Under the pieces are notes generated by a model that was given only the letters and a program-made list of their open reading frames with translations, did not search any database and had not been told where the DNA came from. The position numbers and the translations under genes were made by a program. A stretch of 64,000 nt of DNA, from positions 124,001-188,000 of the forward strand of contig JAFGEQ010000005.1 of the NCBI GenBank assembly GCA_016931515.1, in the 5' to 3' direction. This document shows positions 46,126 through 56,038 of this stretch, one piece after another; the stretch's first letter is position 1, and each line of letters begins with the position of its first letter. Source of the DNA: a candidate division CSSED10-310 bacterium (lineage in GTDB: Bacteria; CSSED10-310).

Positions 46126-46445
46126 CGGTACCGGATAAGTCGGATCCGCCATCACCCACAGACGCTCTCGGTAATCAACGAAAAGTCCAGGTTGAAATTT
46201 ACGGAAACCGGTATCATGTTTTTGCTGACGACGATACCGGTCGGATCGTCGAATTGGCCGGTCGTGTGGATAAGGCCATGAGGGATATCGCTCGTTTGAA
46301 TCCGGGCCTGGCCGCGACAAAGATTGCCATTCTCGCTGCTTTAAACTTTGCTGAGCTGGCTGCGCGGGGTGATGCGGCATGCAAATTGTTTGCGAATCGT
46401 ACGGAATATTTGCTAAACTTGATTAGCGATGAGCTTAACGAGTAA
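46122..46445 (+). CDS. zapA: cell division protein ZapA
   Basis: A 107-aa protein that bundles FtsZ filaments. The conserved block VQVEIYGNRYHVFADDDTGR is followed by IVELAGRVDKAMRDIARLNP and a C-terminal coiled coil (AALNFAELAARGDAACKLF). The TTG at 46122 overlaps the previous stop as TTGA and has GGAGG 10 bases upstream. The open frame extends back to 46014 inside the coiled-coil gene, but no conserved sequence supports that. Confidence 0.88.
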   Translation: MTVPDKSDPPSPTDALGNQRKVQVEIYGNRYHVFADDDTGRIVELAGRVDKAMRDIARLNPGLAATKIAILAALNFAELAARGDAACKLFANRTEYLLNLISDELNE

Positions 46446-46621
46446 CTGAAACTAACAGGTTCAGATTCGGAAAGTTAGACGAGCCGGGTATTTGACAGTT
46501 TTAGACGGTAACAAAGACCCCGTGTTTAGGGCGATTATGGATAATATGGTGGTGATCAAACTGATAATAATTCTAACGGTAGCCGGATCCGCATGGTTCC
46601 GGACCCACGGAATGTCTCAGG

Positions 46622-46818
46622 TTGACCCTCCTGCGGTGTTTGTGATGGATTGGAGCAATTTGAGCCAACAAATTGTTAAAGGGAGCTCGAATTTTGGCGT
46701 GGATATCAAGCCCATCTTGAGTGGGACGATTGAAATGTCAGTGAGGGCACCCACCTGTGTAAACAGGTTCAATGGACTCCGGTTCACACGGCATGTCGCG
46801 GGAGGGTTTCTTTTTTTT
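46622..46818 (+). ncRNA. ssrS: candidate 6S RNA
   Basis: The 456 bases between zapA and rny lack a convincing gene. They contain a ~190-nt region closed by a 12-bp helix: ACCCTCCTGCGG (46625-46636) with TCGCGGGAGGGT (46796-46807), two G-U pairs. The 3' half CACACGGCATGTCGCGGG resembles the end of known 6S RNAs, and the closing helix is followed by a T-run (TTTCTTTTTTTT), as in an intrinsic terminator. The position after zapA is the classical ssrS locus in many bacteria. 6S RNA mimics an open promoter and sequesters sigma-70 RNA polymerase. No clear promoter is seen. A covariance model was not run, so this stays a candidate. Confidence 0.6.
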
Positions 46819-46901
46819 GCTCCAGCCACCAATGCCTTGACAGGCTCCTATAAGCTTTCCATCTGACCATAAAGATCAGCCATCCAGGCTGTTTATGGGA
46901 G

Positions 46902-48485
46902 GTGAGAGCCATTAACCCGATATATTGTTTAATTATTGGTGCTGCTGCACTAGTGGCCGGACTGCTGCTCGGTAATGTCCTTCAAACCATTCGATCCGGT
47001 TCAAAAAGCAGAAAAATCCTGGCTGAAACCAGACGGGATGCTCAGGAATTATTGGAAAAAGCCGAAAAGGAATCACAGACGATTCGACAGAATGCGGACG
47101 TTGAGGCCAAGGAAAGCACAATCGCCCAATTGAAGGAGCTGGATCGCGAAACCCGCAAGCGGCATGCGGAGATTGAGCGGATGGAGGATCGCCTGCTCAA
47201 GAGAGAAGAGACTCTTGACGAAAAAGTTAAATTTTTCGAGAAACGGGAGAGAACCCATACTCACAAGTTGAAAGAACTGGCAAACCGCCAGAAGAGCATC
47301 GACAAGCTGGAAAAGAAGCGTCAGGACCTGATCCAGGAACAACAGGCTGAACTGGCCAGGATTGGTGGATTATCTCAGCAGCAGGCAAAAGAAATCATTA
47401 TTGAGAGGATGGAAGATGAAGCCCGGAAAGATGCGGCCTCTCAGATTAAGAAGATCATTGATGATGCGACTGATCAGGCCGATATGAAAGCAAAGGAGAT
47501 TATAGCGACGGCTATTCAACGGGTCGCTTCCGATTTTGTCAGTGAAACGACTGTCAGTGTCGTCAATCTGCCCAGTGATGAGATGAAGGGTCGCATCATT
47601 GGAAGAGAAGGCAGAAACATTCGGGCTCTGGAAGCTGCTACCGGAGTCGATCTGATTATTGACGATACGCCGGAAGCTGTTATCATCTCCTCTTATGATC
47701 CGATCCGCAGGGAAGTGGCGGCAACTGCATTGAGTCGACTGATCTCCGACGGTCGTATTCACCCGGCCCGGATTGAAGAGATCGTCGACAAGGTGGAAAA
47801 AGAGATTGAAAAATCAGTTCGCGAAGCCGGTGAACAACTGGCGTTCGAGGTTGGGGTTCAGGGATTGAAACCGGAACTGATCCGGTTACTCGGTCGTTTG
47901 AAATACAGAACCAGCTACGGGCAGAATGTGCTGCAACATTCGCGCGAAGTGGCGTTTATCGCAGGAATGATGGCCTCCGAACTGGGTGTCAACGTGAAAC
48001 TGGCCAAACGGGCTGGGTTGCTGCATGATATCGGGAAAGCAGTGGATCACGAAGTGGAAGGATCTCATGCCTTGATTGGTGCTGAAATCGCTCAGAAATT
48101 CAATGAGCCCAGGGAAGTGGTCCGGGCTATGGCTGCGCATCACGGCGATGAACCCCCTTCAACCATCGAAGCGATACTGATTCAGGCGGCAGATGCACTT
48201 TCAGCGGCTCGACCCGGTGCCCGTCGTGAAATCCTGGAAACGTACCTCAAACGACTCGAAAAGCTTGAGGAGATTTCCACGTCATTCAAGGGTGTCGAAA
48301 AATCATTCGCTGTCCAGGCCGGTCGTGAAATCCGGATTATTTTTACTCCCGAAGATGTGTCAGATCAGGAGATGGCCTTGATGGCACGAGACATTGCAAA
48401 ACGGATTGAGCAGGAACTGGAGTACCCGGGTGAAATCAAAGTGACGGCGATCCGAGAATCAAGAGCTGTGGAATACGCACGATGA
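46902..48485 (+). CDS. rny: ribonuclease Y
   Basis: A 527-aa membrane-anchored endoribonuclease that starts mRNA decay. One N-terminal membrane helix (about 8-25, [19 protein letters not shown]), a long coiled coil (about 35-170), a KH domain ([21 protein letters not shown]) and an HD domain ([28 protein letters not shown] with the HD pair). Length matches. The GTG at 46902 overlaps the Shine-Dalgarno GGGAGG. The ATT at 46911, 8 bases after it, would be a better-spaced but non-standard start. Its stop overlaps dxs as ATGA. Confidence 0.94.
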   Translation: MRAINPIYCLIIGAAALVAGLLLGNVLQTIRSGSKSRKILAETRRDAQELLEKAEKESQTIRQNADVEAKESTIAQLKELDRETRKRHAEIERMEDRLLKREETLDEKVKFFEKRERTHTHKLKELANRQKSIDKLEKKRQDLIQEQQAELARIGGLSQQQAKEIIIERMEDEARKDAASQIKKIIDDATDQADMKAKEIIATAIQRVASDFVSETTVSVVNLPSDEMKGRIIGREGRNIRALEAATGVDLIIDDTPEAVIISSYDPIRREVAATALSRLISDGRIHPARIEEIVDKVEKEIEKSVREAGEQLAFEVGVQGLKPELIRLLGRLKYRTSYGQNVLQHSREVAFIAGMMASELGVNVKLAKRAGLLHDIGKAVDHEVEGSHALIGAEIAQKFNEPREVVRAMAAHHGDEPPSTIEAILIQAADALSAARPGARREILETYLKRLEKLEEISTSFKGVEKSFAVQAGREIRIIFTPEDVSDQEMALMARDIAKRIEQELEYPGEIKVTAIRESRAVEYAR

Positions 48486-50464
48486 ACAAGGACCTGGTAC
48501 CGTTGAACGGCCGGCATGTTTTGCCGCTGGTCAATACACCGCATGCCCTGAGACGGCTTAATAACAGTGCCTTAGGGCAATTGGCGGATGAAATTCGAGA
48601 AGTTATTATCGACACGGTGTCCCATACCGGTGGCCATCTGGCGTCCAATTTGGGTGTGGTTGAGCTGACGCTTGCGCTGCATTACGCCTTTCATACACCG
48701 GAGGACAAATTAATATGGGATGTCGGGCACCAGGTTTATTGCCATAAAATTATCACCGGACGGCATGCAGGATTTCGAAAAGGTCTCCGGCAGTATAATG
48801 GAATATCGGGTTTCCCCAAAAAAGCCGAAAGCGAATTCGATCATTACGATACCGGTCATGGCGGCACATCCCTTTCTTATGCTATCGGCATGGCGGAGGC
48901 CATTCGGTGTTCGGGGCGCCGAAACTGGGTCATTCCCATCATTGGCGATGGCTCGATGACGGCGGGAGTTGCTTTCGAGGCTCTCAGCCAGGGCGGACAT
49001 TTGAAGCAGGAAAACCTGCTGGTGATCATTAACGATAATGATATGTCGATTTCTCCTAATGTGGGAACGCTCGCACAGTATATCAGCCGCCGAATGGTCG
49101 GACCCCGTGCCGCATCTGTCCGGCGCTACACAAAGCAATTGCTTGCAGCGATTCCACGGGCGGGGGATGACCTGATTCGGCTGGTACAGAAACTTGAACG
49201 TTCACTGAAAGATTTTATTCAGCCGGGACTGCTGTTTGAAGAACTCGGGTTTCAATATCTGGGACCGTTTGACGGGCATGATCTGAATACTTTGATTCCC
49301 GTGTTCAGAAATGTTCAGAACATCCCCGGCCCTCTTCTATTGCATGTGCTGACGAAAAAAGGTCAGGGATACAAGCCGGCGGAACTGGAACCGGAGCGTT
49401 TTCATGGTGCTTCACCGTTCAACAGGGATACCGGCGCATTCATCGTTAAAAACACTCCGCCTTCTTATACCAACGTGTTCGGTGATGCACTGCTGGATCT
49501 GGGTGAACGGGATGATCGTGTCGTGGCAATCACGGCTGCGATGACTCTGGGAACAGGTCTGGATCGGTTTGCAGAACGATTTCCGGACCGCTTTTACGAT
49601 GTCGGAATGGCAGAGCAACATGCTGTAGCGTTTGCCGGCGGACTTGCAAATGCCGGGCTGAGACCTGTTGTCGCTATTTATTCCACCTTTATGCAACGGG
49701 CATTCGATCAGGTTTTTCAGGAAATCTGCCTTCAGGATGTTCCGGTTGTGATGGTGCTTGATCGCGCAGGCATTGTTGGAGCCGATGGTCCGACACATCA
49801 CGGCGTATTTGATCTGTCGTTTCTTCGAACCCTACCCAATATCGGAATCATTGCGCCTCGCGATGAAAATGAGTTACGCCGAGCGGTTCTCTCCAGCCTG
49901 ACATTCGATAAACCGGTCGTGATTCGCTATCCCCGTGGAAATGGGATCGGTGTTTCGCTCGACAAACAACCTCCGTTGTTGGAATGGGGTACCGGTGAAT
50001 GCCTGCAGGAGGGAACGGACGTCACGGTTGCTGCTGTGGGGCCGCTGGCGATGGACGCCGTTCATGTCGCGGAGAAACTGTGTGATGCGGGTATCAGTGT
50101 TGAAGTGATCGATGCACGATTCGTAAAACCGCTTGATTCCGCACTGCTGTTGAAATCCATTCGTAAAACCGGCGCTCTCATTACTCTGGAAGAAAATGCT
50201 CTTGCGGGTGGGTTTGGCTCAGCTGTCCTGGAAATGCTCGCCGGATATGGTGCCATTCCCGCTGTCGTCGAGTTAATGGCTATTCCCGATCGATGGGTAT
50301 CGATGGGATCGCAAGCGGAGTTGCGTTCGGACTTAGGGTTGTCAGCTGCTGAACTGGAGCGCCGGATCAGACTGATTGTAGACCGGCAATCAGCGGACGC
50401 TGTCCGGACTGCACAATCACAACCGGCTGAAAAACATGATTCGAGCAGACAAATTTCTGACTGA
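48482..50464 (+). CDS. dxs: 1-deoxy-D-xylulose-5-phosphate synthase
   Basis: The first enzyme of the MEP pathway, joining pyruvate and glyceraldehyde-3-phosphate. The thiamine-binding site [14 protein letters not shown] and [14 protein letters not shown] are present. Further motifs are [15 protein letters not shown], the transketolase motif [16 protein letters not shown], and [19 protein letters not shown]. Length 660 aa is slightly long by a short tail. The rest of the MEP pathway is not in the window, but a trans-prenyltransferase (53895-54980) that would use its product is close by. Confidence 0.95.
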   Translation: MNKDLVPLNGRHVLPLVNTPHALRRLNNSALGQLADEIREVIIDTVSHTGGHLASNLGVVELTLALHYAFHTPEDKLIWDVGHQVYCHKIITGRHAGFRKGLRQYNGISGFPKKAESEFDHYDTGHGGTSLSYAIGMAEAIRCSGRRNWVIPIIGDGSMTAGVAFEALSQGGHLKQENLLVIINDNDMSISPNVGTLAQYISRRMVGPRAASVRRYTKQLLAAIPRAGDDLIRLVQKLERSLKDFIQPGLLFEELGFQYLGPFDGHDLNTLIPVFRNVQNIPGPLLLHVLTKKGQGYKPAELEPERFHGASPFNRDTGAFIVKNTPPSYTNVFGDALLDLGERDDRVVAITAAMTLGTGLDRFAERFPDRFYDVGMAEQHAVAFAGGLANAGLRPVVAIYSTFMQRAFDQVFQEICLQDVPVVMVLDRAGIVGADGPTHHGVFDLSFLRTLPNIGIIAPRDENELRRAVLSSLTFDKPVVIRYPRGNGIGVSLDKQPPLLEWGTGECLQEGTDVTVAAVGPLAMDAVHVAEKLCDAGISVEVIDARFVKPLDSALLLKSIRKTGALITLEENALAGGFGSAVLEMLAGYGAIPAVVELMAIPDRWVSMGSQAELRSDLGLSAAELERRIRLIVDRQSADAVRTAQSQPAEKHDSSRQISD

Positions 50465-51221
50465 TCACGGTATTGTGGAGAGCCGGTCGGCGGCAGCCGA
50501 ACTGATTCGGAAGGGTGTGGTGCGGATTGATGGGAAACCGGTCATGAAACCGGCCACCATGGTATCACGAACCAGCACGGTGACAGTTGATGATCCGGAA
50601 CCTCGACCGGTGAGTCGGGGTGGCTACAAACTGGAGCATGCTTTGGATCGTTTCGGGATTGATTGTAGCAACCTATCTGCCATGGATTGTGGCGCATCCA
50701 CCGGAGGATTTACAGAATGCCTGTTGAACCGGGGTGCTGCCATCGTATACGCGGTGGATGTCGGTTACGGCCAACTGCACTGGTCGCTTCGTCAGGACCC
50801 GCGCGTCCGGGTGATGGAGCGCACGAATCTCCGTACTATGCCGGCGGAGGCGATCCCGGAACCGCTCGGTCTCATTACACTGGACATGTCATTCATCTCC
50901 CTGAAACTCATTCTGGAGAAGGTTCGCTCGATGTTGTTGCCGGAAGGCCGGATTGTGGCTTTGATCAAACCACAGTTTGAAGCGGGGCGAGACGCTGTCG
51001 GGTCAGGCGGAGTTGTGCGGAATCCGGCGACACATCATCGTGTTTTGGAAGATATTTGTCGGTGGTGTCTCGATCATGAGTACCGGGTTCTTGGAATAAC
51101 GGCGTCGCCGATAACCGGACCCAAAGGTAATCGCGAATTTCTGTTTCATTTGCAACCGGGCTTTGATACCTTTTCCAGTCAACACCTTCAATGGATAGAG
51201 CAGGCCATGAACAATGAGTAA
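50436..51221 (+). CDS. tlyA: TlyA-family rRNA methyltransferase
   Basis: A 261-aa methyltransferase with an N-terminal S4 domain ([21 protein letters not shown]) and a FtsJ-like catalytic domain. AMDCGASTGGFTECLLNRG is motif I, LITLDMSFISLKLIL motif IV, and ALIKPQFEAGRDAVG is the RlmE/TlyA signature. TlyA 2'-O-methylates 16S and/or 23S rRNA. It overlaps the end of dxs by 29 bases and nadK by 8, forming a compact dxs-tlyA-nadK-recN operon. Confidence 0.93.
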   Translation: MIRADKFLTDHGIVESRSAAAELIRKGVVRIDGKPVMKPATMVSRTSTVTVDDPEPRPVSRGGYKLEHALDRFGIDCSNLSAMDCGASTGGFTECLLNRGAAIVYAVDVGYGQLHWSLRQDPRVRVMERTNLRTMPAEAIPEPLGLITLDMSFISLKLILEKVRSMLLPEGRIVALIKPQFEAGRDAVGSGGVVRNPATHHRVLEDICRWCLDHEYRVLGITASPITGPKGNREFLFHLQPGFDTFSSQHLQWIEQAMNNE

Positions 51222-52092
51222 AATGCCTATTCGAGCAATTGCACTGTTTTTGAAGCCGGACGTTCCGGAGATCGTGATTCTGGCTCGTGATGTTGTTGCA
51301 TGGTTGCGGAATCGTGCCGTGCAAGTTCTGGTGACGCATACCGTGCTTGAACAACTCGATTCGGAAGCGGATGGCGTGATTGCGGGCAATGATCATAACC
51401 TGTCGGATGTGGACCTGGCCGTTGTCCTGGGAGGTGACGGAACAATTCTGTGGGTGGCTCGGCGTGTGGCACCGTTTGATATCCCGGTGCTGTCGTTCAA
51501 TATGGGACATCTCGGTTTCCTGGCTGCCTATCCCGCTGCCGAGGTTTACTCCCGGCTGGAAAAAGTTCTCTCCGGCGATTTTTGCACGGAAGAGCGAATG
51601 ATGCTGGCTGCTGAGCACTTTCGGGGAGGCACTCGATTGCAGAGCTACATTGCTCTGAATGATGTCGTTGTCAACAAGCAGCTCAGTCCCCGACTCATTC
51701 AACTCGAAACCTGCGTCAATGATAATTTGATCAATACGTATCTCTGTGATGGTCTCATAATTTCCACCCCGACCGGTTCCACGGCGTATTCCTTGTCAGC
51801 GGGCGGGCCGATCATGCTTCCGGAGTTGAAAGCGGTTGTAATGACTCCAATCTGTCCGCACATGCTTACAAATCGCCCAATCGTGATGAACTCGAATTAC
51901 CGGATATCGATCCGGCTGATTTCCAGAGATCGCAAAGCTTTTTTGACCGTAGATGGTCAGACCGGCAGTTCCATGAGTTTCGAAGACACGGTTACGGTTT
52001 TTGCGTCGCCGTATAAAGCCCGAATAGTTACCAACGAGGAAACTCCATTTTTCGAAGTGCTACGTCGAAAACTCACGTGGGGTCACAGGTGA
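51214..52092 (+). CDS. nadK: NAD kinase
   Basis: A 292-aa ATP-NAD kinase. The signature GGDGTILWVAR is in VDLAVVLGGDGTILWVARRV. The second motif NMGHLGFLAAYP, NDVVVNK, and the conserved ISTPTGSTAYSLSAGGPI follow. The C-terminal segment is the usual all-beta part. It makes NADP. The ATG overlaps tlyA by 8 bases. Length normal. Confidence 0.94.
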   Translation: MSKMPIRAIALFLKPDVPEIVILARDVVAWLRNRAVQVLVTHTVLEQLDSEADGVIAGNDHNLSDVDLAVVLGGDGTILWVARRVAPFDIPVLSFNMGHLGFLAAYPAAEVYSRLEKVLSGDFCTEERMMLAAEHFRGGTRLQSYIALNDVVVNKQLSPRLIQLETCVNDNLINTYLCDGLIISTPTGSTAYSLSAGGPIMLPELKAVVMTPICPHMLTNRPIVMNSNYRISIRLISRDRKAFLTVDGQTGSSMSFEDTVTVFASPYKARIVTNEETPFFEVLRRKLTWGHR

Positions 52093-52093
52093 T

Positions 52094-53800
52094 ATGCTCC
52101 GCAGGTTGTATATCGATAACCTTGCATTGATTGACTCTGTGACACTGTCATTTACAGAAGGTCTGACTGTTATCACCGGGGAGACCGGTGCCGGCAAATC
52201 CATCGTTGTGCAGGCTTTGGCGGTACTCCTCGGCGATGCCGTTCATGCTGAAACAGTGAAAAGCGGGTGCGGTGTCGCACGGGTTGAAGGTGTATTTGAT
52301 ACGCCTCCAGGGCTGTTGAATGAATCCCGTTTCACCGACATGCAGCTCGAATTCGATCGGACTGCAGGTCTTCGATTGATGCGTGAAATTCAGCGGGAGG
52401 GTCGGAGCAGATTTCTTGTCAACGACCAAGTAATCAAGAAAACCGATTTCCAATGGCTTGGACATCAGTTATTGGATATCAATTCACAGCACTCCCACCA
52501 ATTACTTCTTCGTCCCCGATATCATCTTGAACTACTGGATGGTGCGCTGCTGATGGCGGATCGGTTGGACACAATCCGGACGTATCGACAGGACTGGATG
52601 GCAGCTGCAGCGGCCTTTCGTGCTCTGAAGCGGGAGGTTGATGAGATGGAGAAGAGGCGTCAGTTAATCGAGTACCAGATGGTGGAGATTGACGATGCCG
52701 ACCTGCGTGACGGGGAGAAACCGGCGCTGATTGAGGAACGGGAACGGCTCCGGTTTGCGGAAGAAATCCGGAAAAATCTGAACGAAGCGGGACGTATGCT
52801 GGACGATGCACCCTGTATGGTAACGGACCATTCAGCCCGGATAGCGGCTCTGATTCAACGTGCCAGTCACAGGGATTCGAGTCTGGAGCCACTGGCCGTC
52901 CAGGCGGAAGCACTGGAACTGACAGCGAGGGATTTGAGTAACGAAGTGAGGAGCGCTGCAGGCCGGATACATGCGTCTCCGGTGCGTTTGAATGAGATCG
53001 GTGAGCGATTGTTTTTTCTGCAGCAACTGGAAGGTAAATTCAAAAACGATATAGAGGGAATTCTTGCGTATCGCAGGGAGATTCAGATCGAGCATGAGGG
53101 ATATGCATCACGTAGAAAAGACCTGGAGAGCTTGCGGCAAACTTGCAATGACCGGATGAAAAAGTATTTTGATTTTGATGAGACGCTGAGCTCTCAACGG
53201 CACAGGGAATCTCCGAATTTGTGTCGCCGGATTGAATCAGCGCTGGCAGAGCTTGGCATGCCTCATACACGGTTTGACGTTTTATTTTCACCACCGAAAG
53301 ATTCATCGAATGTCGATTCCTGTGAACTACCTGATTGGTGCTCCGAGTATGGAACGGACCAGGTTGAATTTGTTTTTTCTGCAAATCCTGGAGTGCCATT
53401 GAAGCCGGTATCCCAGATAGCCAGCGGAGGCGAATTGAGCCGGGTCATGATGGTATTAAAGCAGCACATGATCGAATCCCGTAATCACCAGACTATGGTT
53501 TTGGATGAGGTTGACAGCGGGATTGGCGGTGATGTGGCGAATTCGGTTGCCGATCGATTAAAGATCCTGTCCGCAGATCAGCAGATCGTATGTATCACCC
53601 ATCTCCCGCAGATCGCTGTCAGGGGGCATAAGCATCTCCTGGTCGAAAAGGTGACAGATGGTGCGGAGACGCGGATTGTTTTGACGGAGCTTGGAGAAAA
53701 GGCGCGAATTCATGAGATAGCCAGGATGCTTAGCGGCGATGAAACAATTAATGAGGCGTTACACCATGCAGCTCGCTTGCTCGCATCTGCATCAGGATAA
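52094..53800 (+). CDS. recN: DNA repair protein RecN
   Basis: An SMC-like ATPase for double-strand break repair, 568 aa. Walker A is GETGAGKSIVVQAL near residue 30. A central coiled-coil arm (about 160-370) separates it from the C-terminal half. The ABC signature ASGGELSRVMMVLK, Walker B MVLDEVDSGIGGDVANSVADRL and THLPQIAVRGHKHLLV follow. The ATG lies one base after the nadK stop. Its 3' end is convergent with the prenyltransferase gene; 94 bases between them hold no obvious terminator. Confidence 0.95.
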   Translation: MLRRLYIDNLALIDSVTLSFTEGLTVITGETGAGKSIVVQALAVLLGDAVHAETVKSGCGVARVEGVFDTPPGLLNESRFTDMQLEFDRTAGLRLMREIQREGRSRFLVNDQVIKKTDFQWLGHQLLDINSQHSHQLLLRPRYHLELLDGALLMADRLDTIRTYRQDWMAAAAAFRALKREVDEMEKRRQLIEYQMVEIDDADLRDGEKPALIEERERLRFAEEIRKNLNEAGRMLDDAPCMVTDHSARIAALIQRASHRDSSLEPLAVQAEALELTARDLSNEVRSAAGRIHASPVRLNEIGERLFFLQQLEGKFKNDIEGILAYRREIQIEHEGYASRRKDLESLRQTCNDRMKKYFDFDETLSSQRHRESPNLCRRIESALAELGMPHTRFDVLFSPPKDSSNVDSCELPDWCSEYGTDQVEFVFSANPGVPLKPVSQIASGGELSRVMMVLKQHMIESRNHQTMVLDEVDSGIGGDVANSVADRLKILSADQQIVCITHLPQIAVRGHKHLLVEKVTDGAETRIVLTELGEKARIHEIARMLSGDETINEALHHAARLLASASG

Positions 53801-53894
53801 ATTTGGCAAGCGGTATCAATCAAATCTTCCCGATCAATCCAGTCGTTATGATGAGGCGATCTTTCCGGCAGGGGGGATCAGCGGAATAATCGCT

Positions 53895-54980
53895 CTATCG
53901 GGTTCTGGAGACCGTAAATTCAGCGATCGATTCGAGCAGATCACGCTCGGCGGAATCAGGCAATGCCTGCAGAGCGTGACGGGCAACTTTGATGTGTTCT
54001 GCTGCGAGGTCTTCGACTGCGGCGACTCCGCCGAGCGATTTGACCAAAGTCTGCATTTCCTGGATCTCATCGAGAGACATGTCGGATTTTCCAAGGATGT
54101 GTTCAATTCGGGACCTGTCGGCCGGGGATCCATTTTCCCAGGCTGTTTTTACAGCCAGGGTCCGTTTGCCTTCCTTAAAATCCGATCCGACCGGTTTCCC
54201 GATGGTCGACACATCGCCGATGATGCCCAGGATATCGTCGCGCAACTGGAACGCGAGGCCAAGGCTGTTACCATAGGTCCGCAGGGCGTGGATGCCAGGG
54301 TGGAAGGGTTCGACCCTGCCCAGTCCGATCATGCCGCCGGCAATGACTGAAAAGGTCAATAAAGCAGCTGTTTTGCGCTGGAGCATGAGAAGGATTTCAT
54401 CACGGGTGATTGTCTGAAGGGGTATACCGGTCTGGAAGACATCATCCACTTCGCCGGAAAGCAGAGCCGGAAGCACTTTTCCTTCGAGTTCCGCGATCAG
54501 AAACAAAACGATGTCAGCTGGCAACGTTCCGTCCAGACCGGTTCGGGATAATATATCCATCGCCATTGCGTGCTGTGCATCTCCGACCAGCAATGCCATT
54601 GACAGACCGAGATGTTCGGTGGACATGCCGGGATTGTTCTGCCCCCAGTCGATGTGATCCATCCGGATCCTGGCATGCACGGAGGGACCTCCTCGACGAG
54701 TATCATCGCGATCGATGATATCGTCGTGAACCAGTGTCCACGTATGTGTCATTTCGATTGCAATACCGACATCAAGAGCCGCGTCGGGATCTCCTCCGAG
54801 AGCACCGCATGCCAGGCAGGTCATGGCGGGTCTTAGATTTTTACCGCCCCGGTTTACATAATCCAGAAGCCGATCCTTGATCGGACCGGCTCCCAACTGG
54901 CAAAGAAAAGCGGTATCTTGCAAACGGTACCTCAGACGTTCGCCGGTGTTTTTCAGATATGTATTCAGATCAATCGGCAT
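53895..54980 (-). CDS. polyprenyl (farnesyl/geranylgeranyl) diphosphate synthase
   Basis: A 361-aa trans-prenyltransferase. The first aspartate motif is HDDIIDRDDTRRGGPSVHAR (DDxxD form) near residue 86. The second is QLRDDILG, in FQLRDDILGIIGDVS; the extra residue relative to QLxDDxLD is at the last Asp, now Gly. The insert IDWGQNNPGMS between the first motif and LLVGD is IdsA-like. Product length cannot be read from sequence. The gene starts 5 bases after the putative Ntn hydrolase gene B with no ribosome binding site of its own, so it should be coupled to it. Confidence 0.88.
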   Translation of the reverse strand: MPIDLNTYLKNTGERLRYRLQDTAFLCQLGAGPIKDRLLDYVNRGGKNLRPAMTCLACGALGGDPDAALDVGIAIEMTHTWTLVHDDIIDRDDTRRGGPSVHARIRMDHIDWGQNNPGMSTEHLGLSMALLVGDAQHAMAMDILSRTGLDGTLPADIVLFLIAELEGKVLPALLSGEVDDVFQTGIPLQTITRDEILLMLQRKTAALLTFSVIAGGMIGLGRVEPFHPGIHALRTYGNSLGLAFQLRDDILGIIGDVSTIGKPVGSDFKEGKRTLAVKTAWENGSPADRSRIEHILGKSDMSLDEIQEMQTLVKSLGGVAAVEDLAAEHIKVARHALQALPDSAERDLLESIAEFTVSRTR

Positions 54981-54985
54981 GTGAC

Positions 54986-56038
54986 TTATTTTGAATGCAG
55001 CGGCTGTTCGGGATAATTACGGAGGAAATCGAACATGGCATTGGCGTTGGATGATGCTTTCCAGAATTTTTCATCGATCACTTCCCATGGTGCGCCTCCC
55101 CATAGAAGGGATTCAACCATTTCCATCGCCAGAGCTTTCCCGATAAAGCGTCCTTCATAACATCGAACGATTTCCGAGGCCAGTTTCGACCGGTCATCGT
55201 TAATGTGCACCAGGCGGTCCTTATTGGGTTTCCGCCCGTCAAACAGCATGATATTCAGATATCCCTCGCATCCGATATCGTGACGGCAGGCGGTGTTAAC
55301 AGCATTAATCATTTCGAAAATACCTTCCACCCTGTCGATGGATCCTCGCCGCTCGGGCATCGTTTTTCTATTGCTGAACTCCGTCATCTGGACCGAAGCC
55401 ATATCCCGGCCTGACCCATCAGTCAGAAAGATTTCCTGGACCGGCCAGTAGCCGAATTCGATCATTGACAGCGTGAAAATCCGGAATCCGAGTTTGGGTT
55501 CGTAACCTGCGATGATGCCGGCATTCAGGAATATGGAGGTCATTTCACCCGTCCGGCCTTTCCAGATAATGCTGTCGTGAATCGCATTAATAGTGTCCGT
55601 GTCCTTGATATCAATCTGTTTGCCGTCTTTTTTATAAAAGCCCCGACAAAAGTCATTGACGCTGAAACCGTAACGGCCTTCAATGGTCTGGTTGATATGA
55701 CCTCGCTTTAACGATGTCTGGGCTTCGAACGCCCATTGAGCCAAAAGTTCCATTGTTGCCAGTTCCTTCGGCGCTTCACCGTTCTTTTTTACCAGTCTGT
55801 CATATTCGGTCCGAACCCGTTTCCGAATATTGAATTTCAATTCGTCGCCGATTGTCGAAGTTCCAGTATTACCGTAACAGGCGACAATTCCGACTGACTC
55901 AACGATATCGTCCGGAATGACCGGTTTGATTTTGTCGGCGGAGTTAATGATCATATTTTCGGGATTCCATCCGCGTTGTTCATCGCAGACCATGGCCCCG
56001 GAATATTGATCAAAGCGAATGGCATTAATGGATGTCAT
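54986..56038 (-). CDS. putative proteasome-type Ntn hydrolase, subunit B (catalytic pattern intact)
   Basis: A 350-aa protein I recognise only by pattern. After the initiator Met the sequence TSINAIRFD, GAMVCDE and SADKIKPV puts Thr2, Asp19 and Lys36 (with Met) in the spacing of the Thr1, Asp17 and Lys33 catalytic residues of proteasome beta subunits, with a one-residue offset. Later come AGYEPKLGFRIFTL, DGSG (208-210) and RHDIGCEGYLNIMLFDG. These match the beta-subunit segments with GSG and Asp166-x-x-Ser169-G-G, although Ser169 reads Cys. The family is larger than beta subunits (about 220 aa) by an insert at about 80-165 (VNDFCRGFYKK; GKQIDIK). AAGGAG is 8 bases before the ATG. It follows paralogue A with a 4-base overlap. 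No regulatory ATPase is next to it. Confidence 0.6.
   Translation of the reverse strand: MTSINAIRFDQYSGAMVCDEQRGWNPENMIINSADKIKPVIPDDIVESVGIVACYGNTGTSTIGDELKFNIRKRVRTEYDRLVKKNGEAPKELATMELLAQWAFEAQTSLKRGHINQTIEGRYGFSVNDFCRGFYKKDGKQIDIKDTDTINAIHDSIIWKGRTGEMTSIFLNAGIIAGYEPKLGFRIFTLSMIEFGYWPVQEIFLTDGSGRDMASVQMTEFSNRKTMPERRGSIDRVEGIFEMINAVNTACRHDIGCEGYLNIMLFDGRKPNKDRLVHINDDRSKLASEIVRCYEGRFIGKALAMEMVESLLWGGAPWEVIDEKFWKASSNANAMFDFLRNYPEQPLHSK

Noticed and set aside
46492-46866. 124-aa open frame between zapA and rny
   Set aside because: No ribosome binding site, no conserved protein pattern, odd composition, and it overlaps the candidate 6S RNA.
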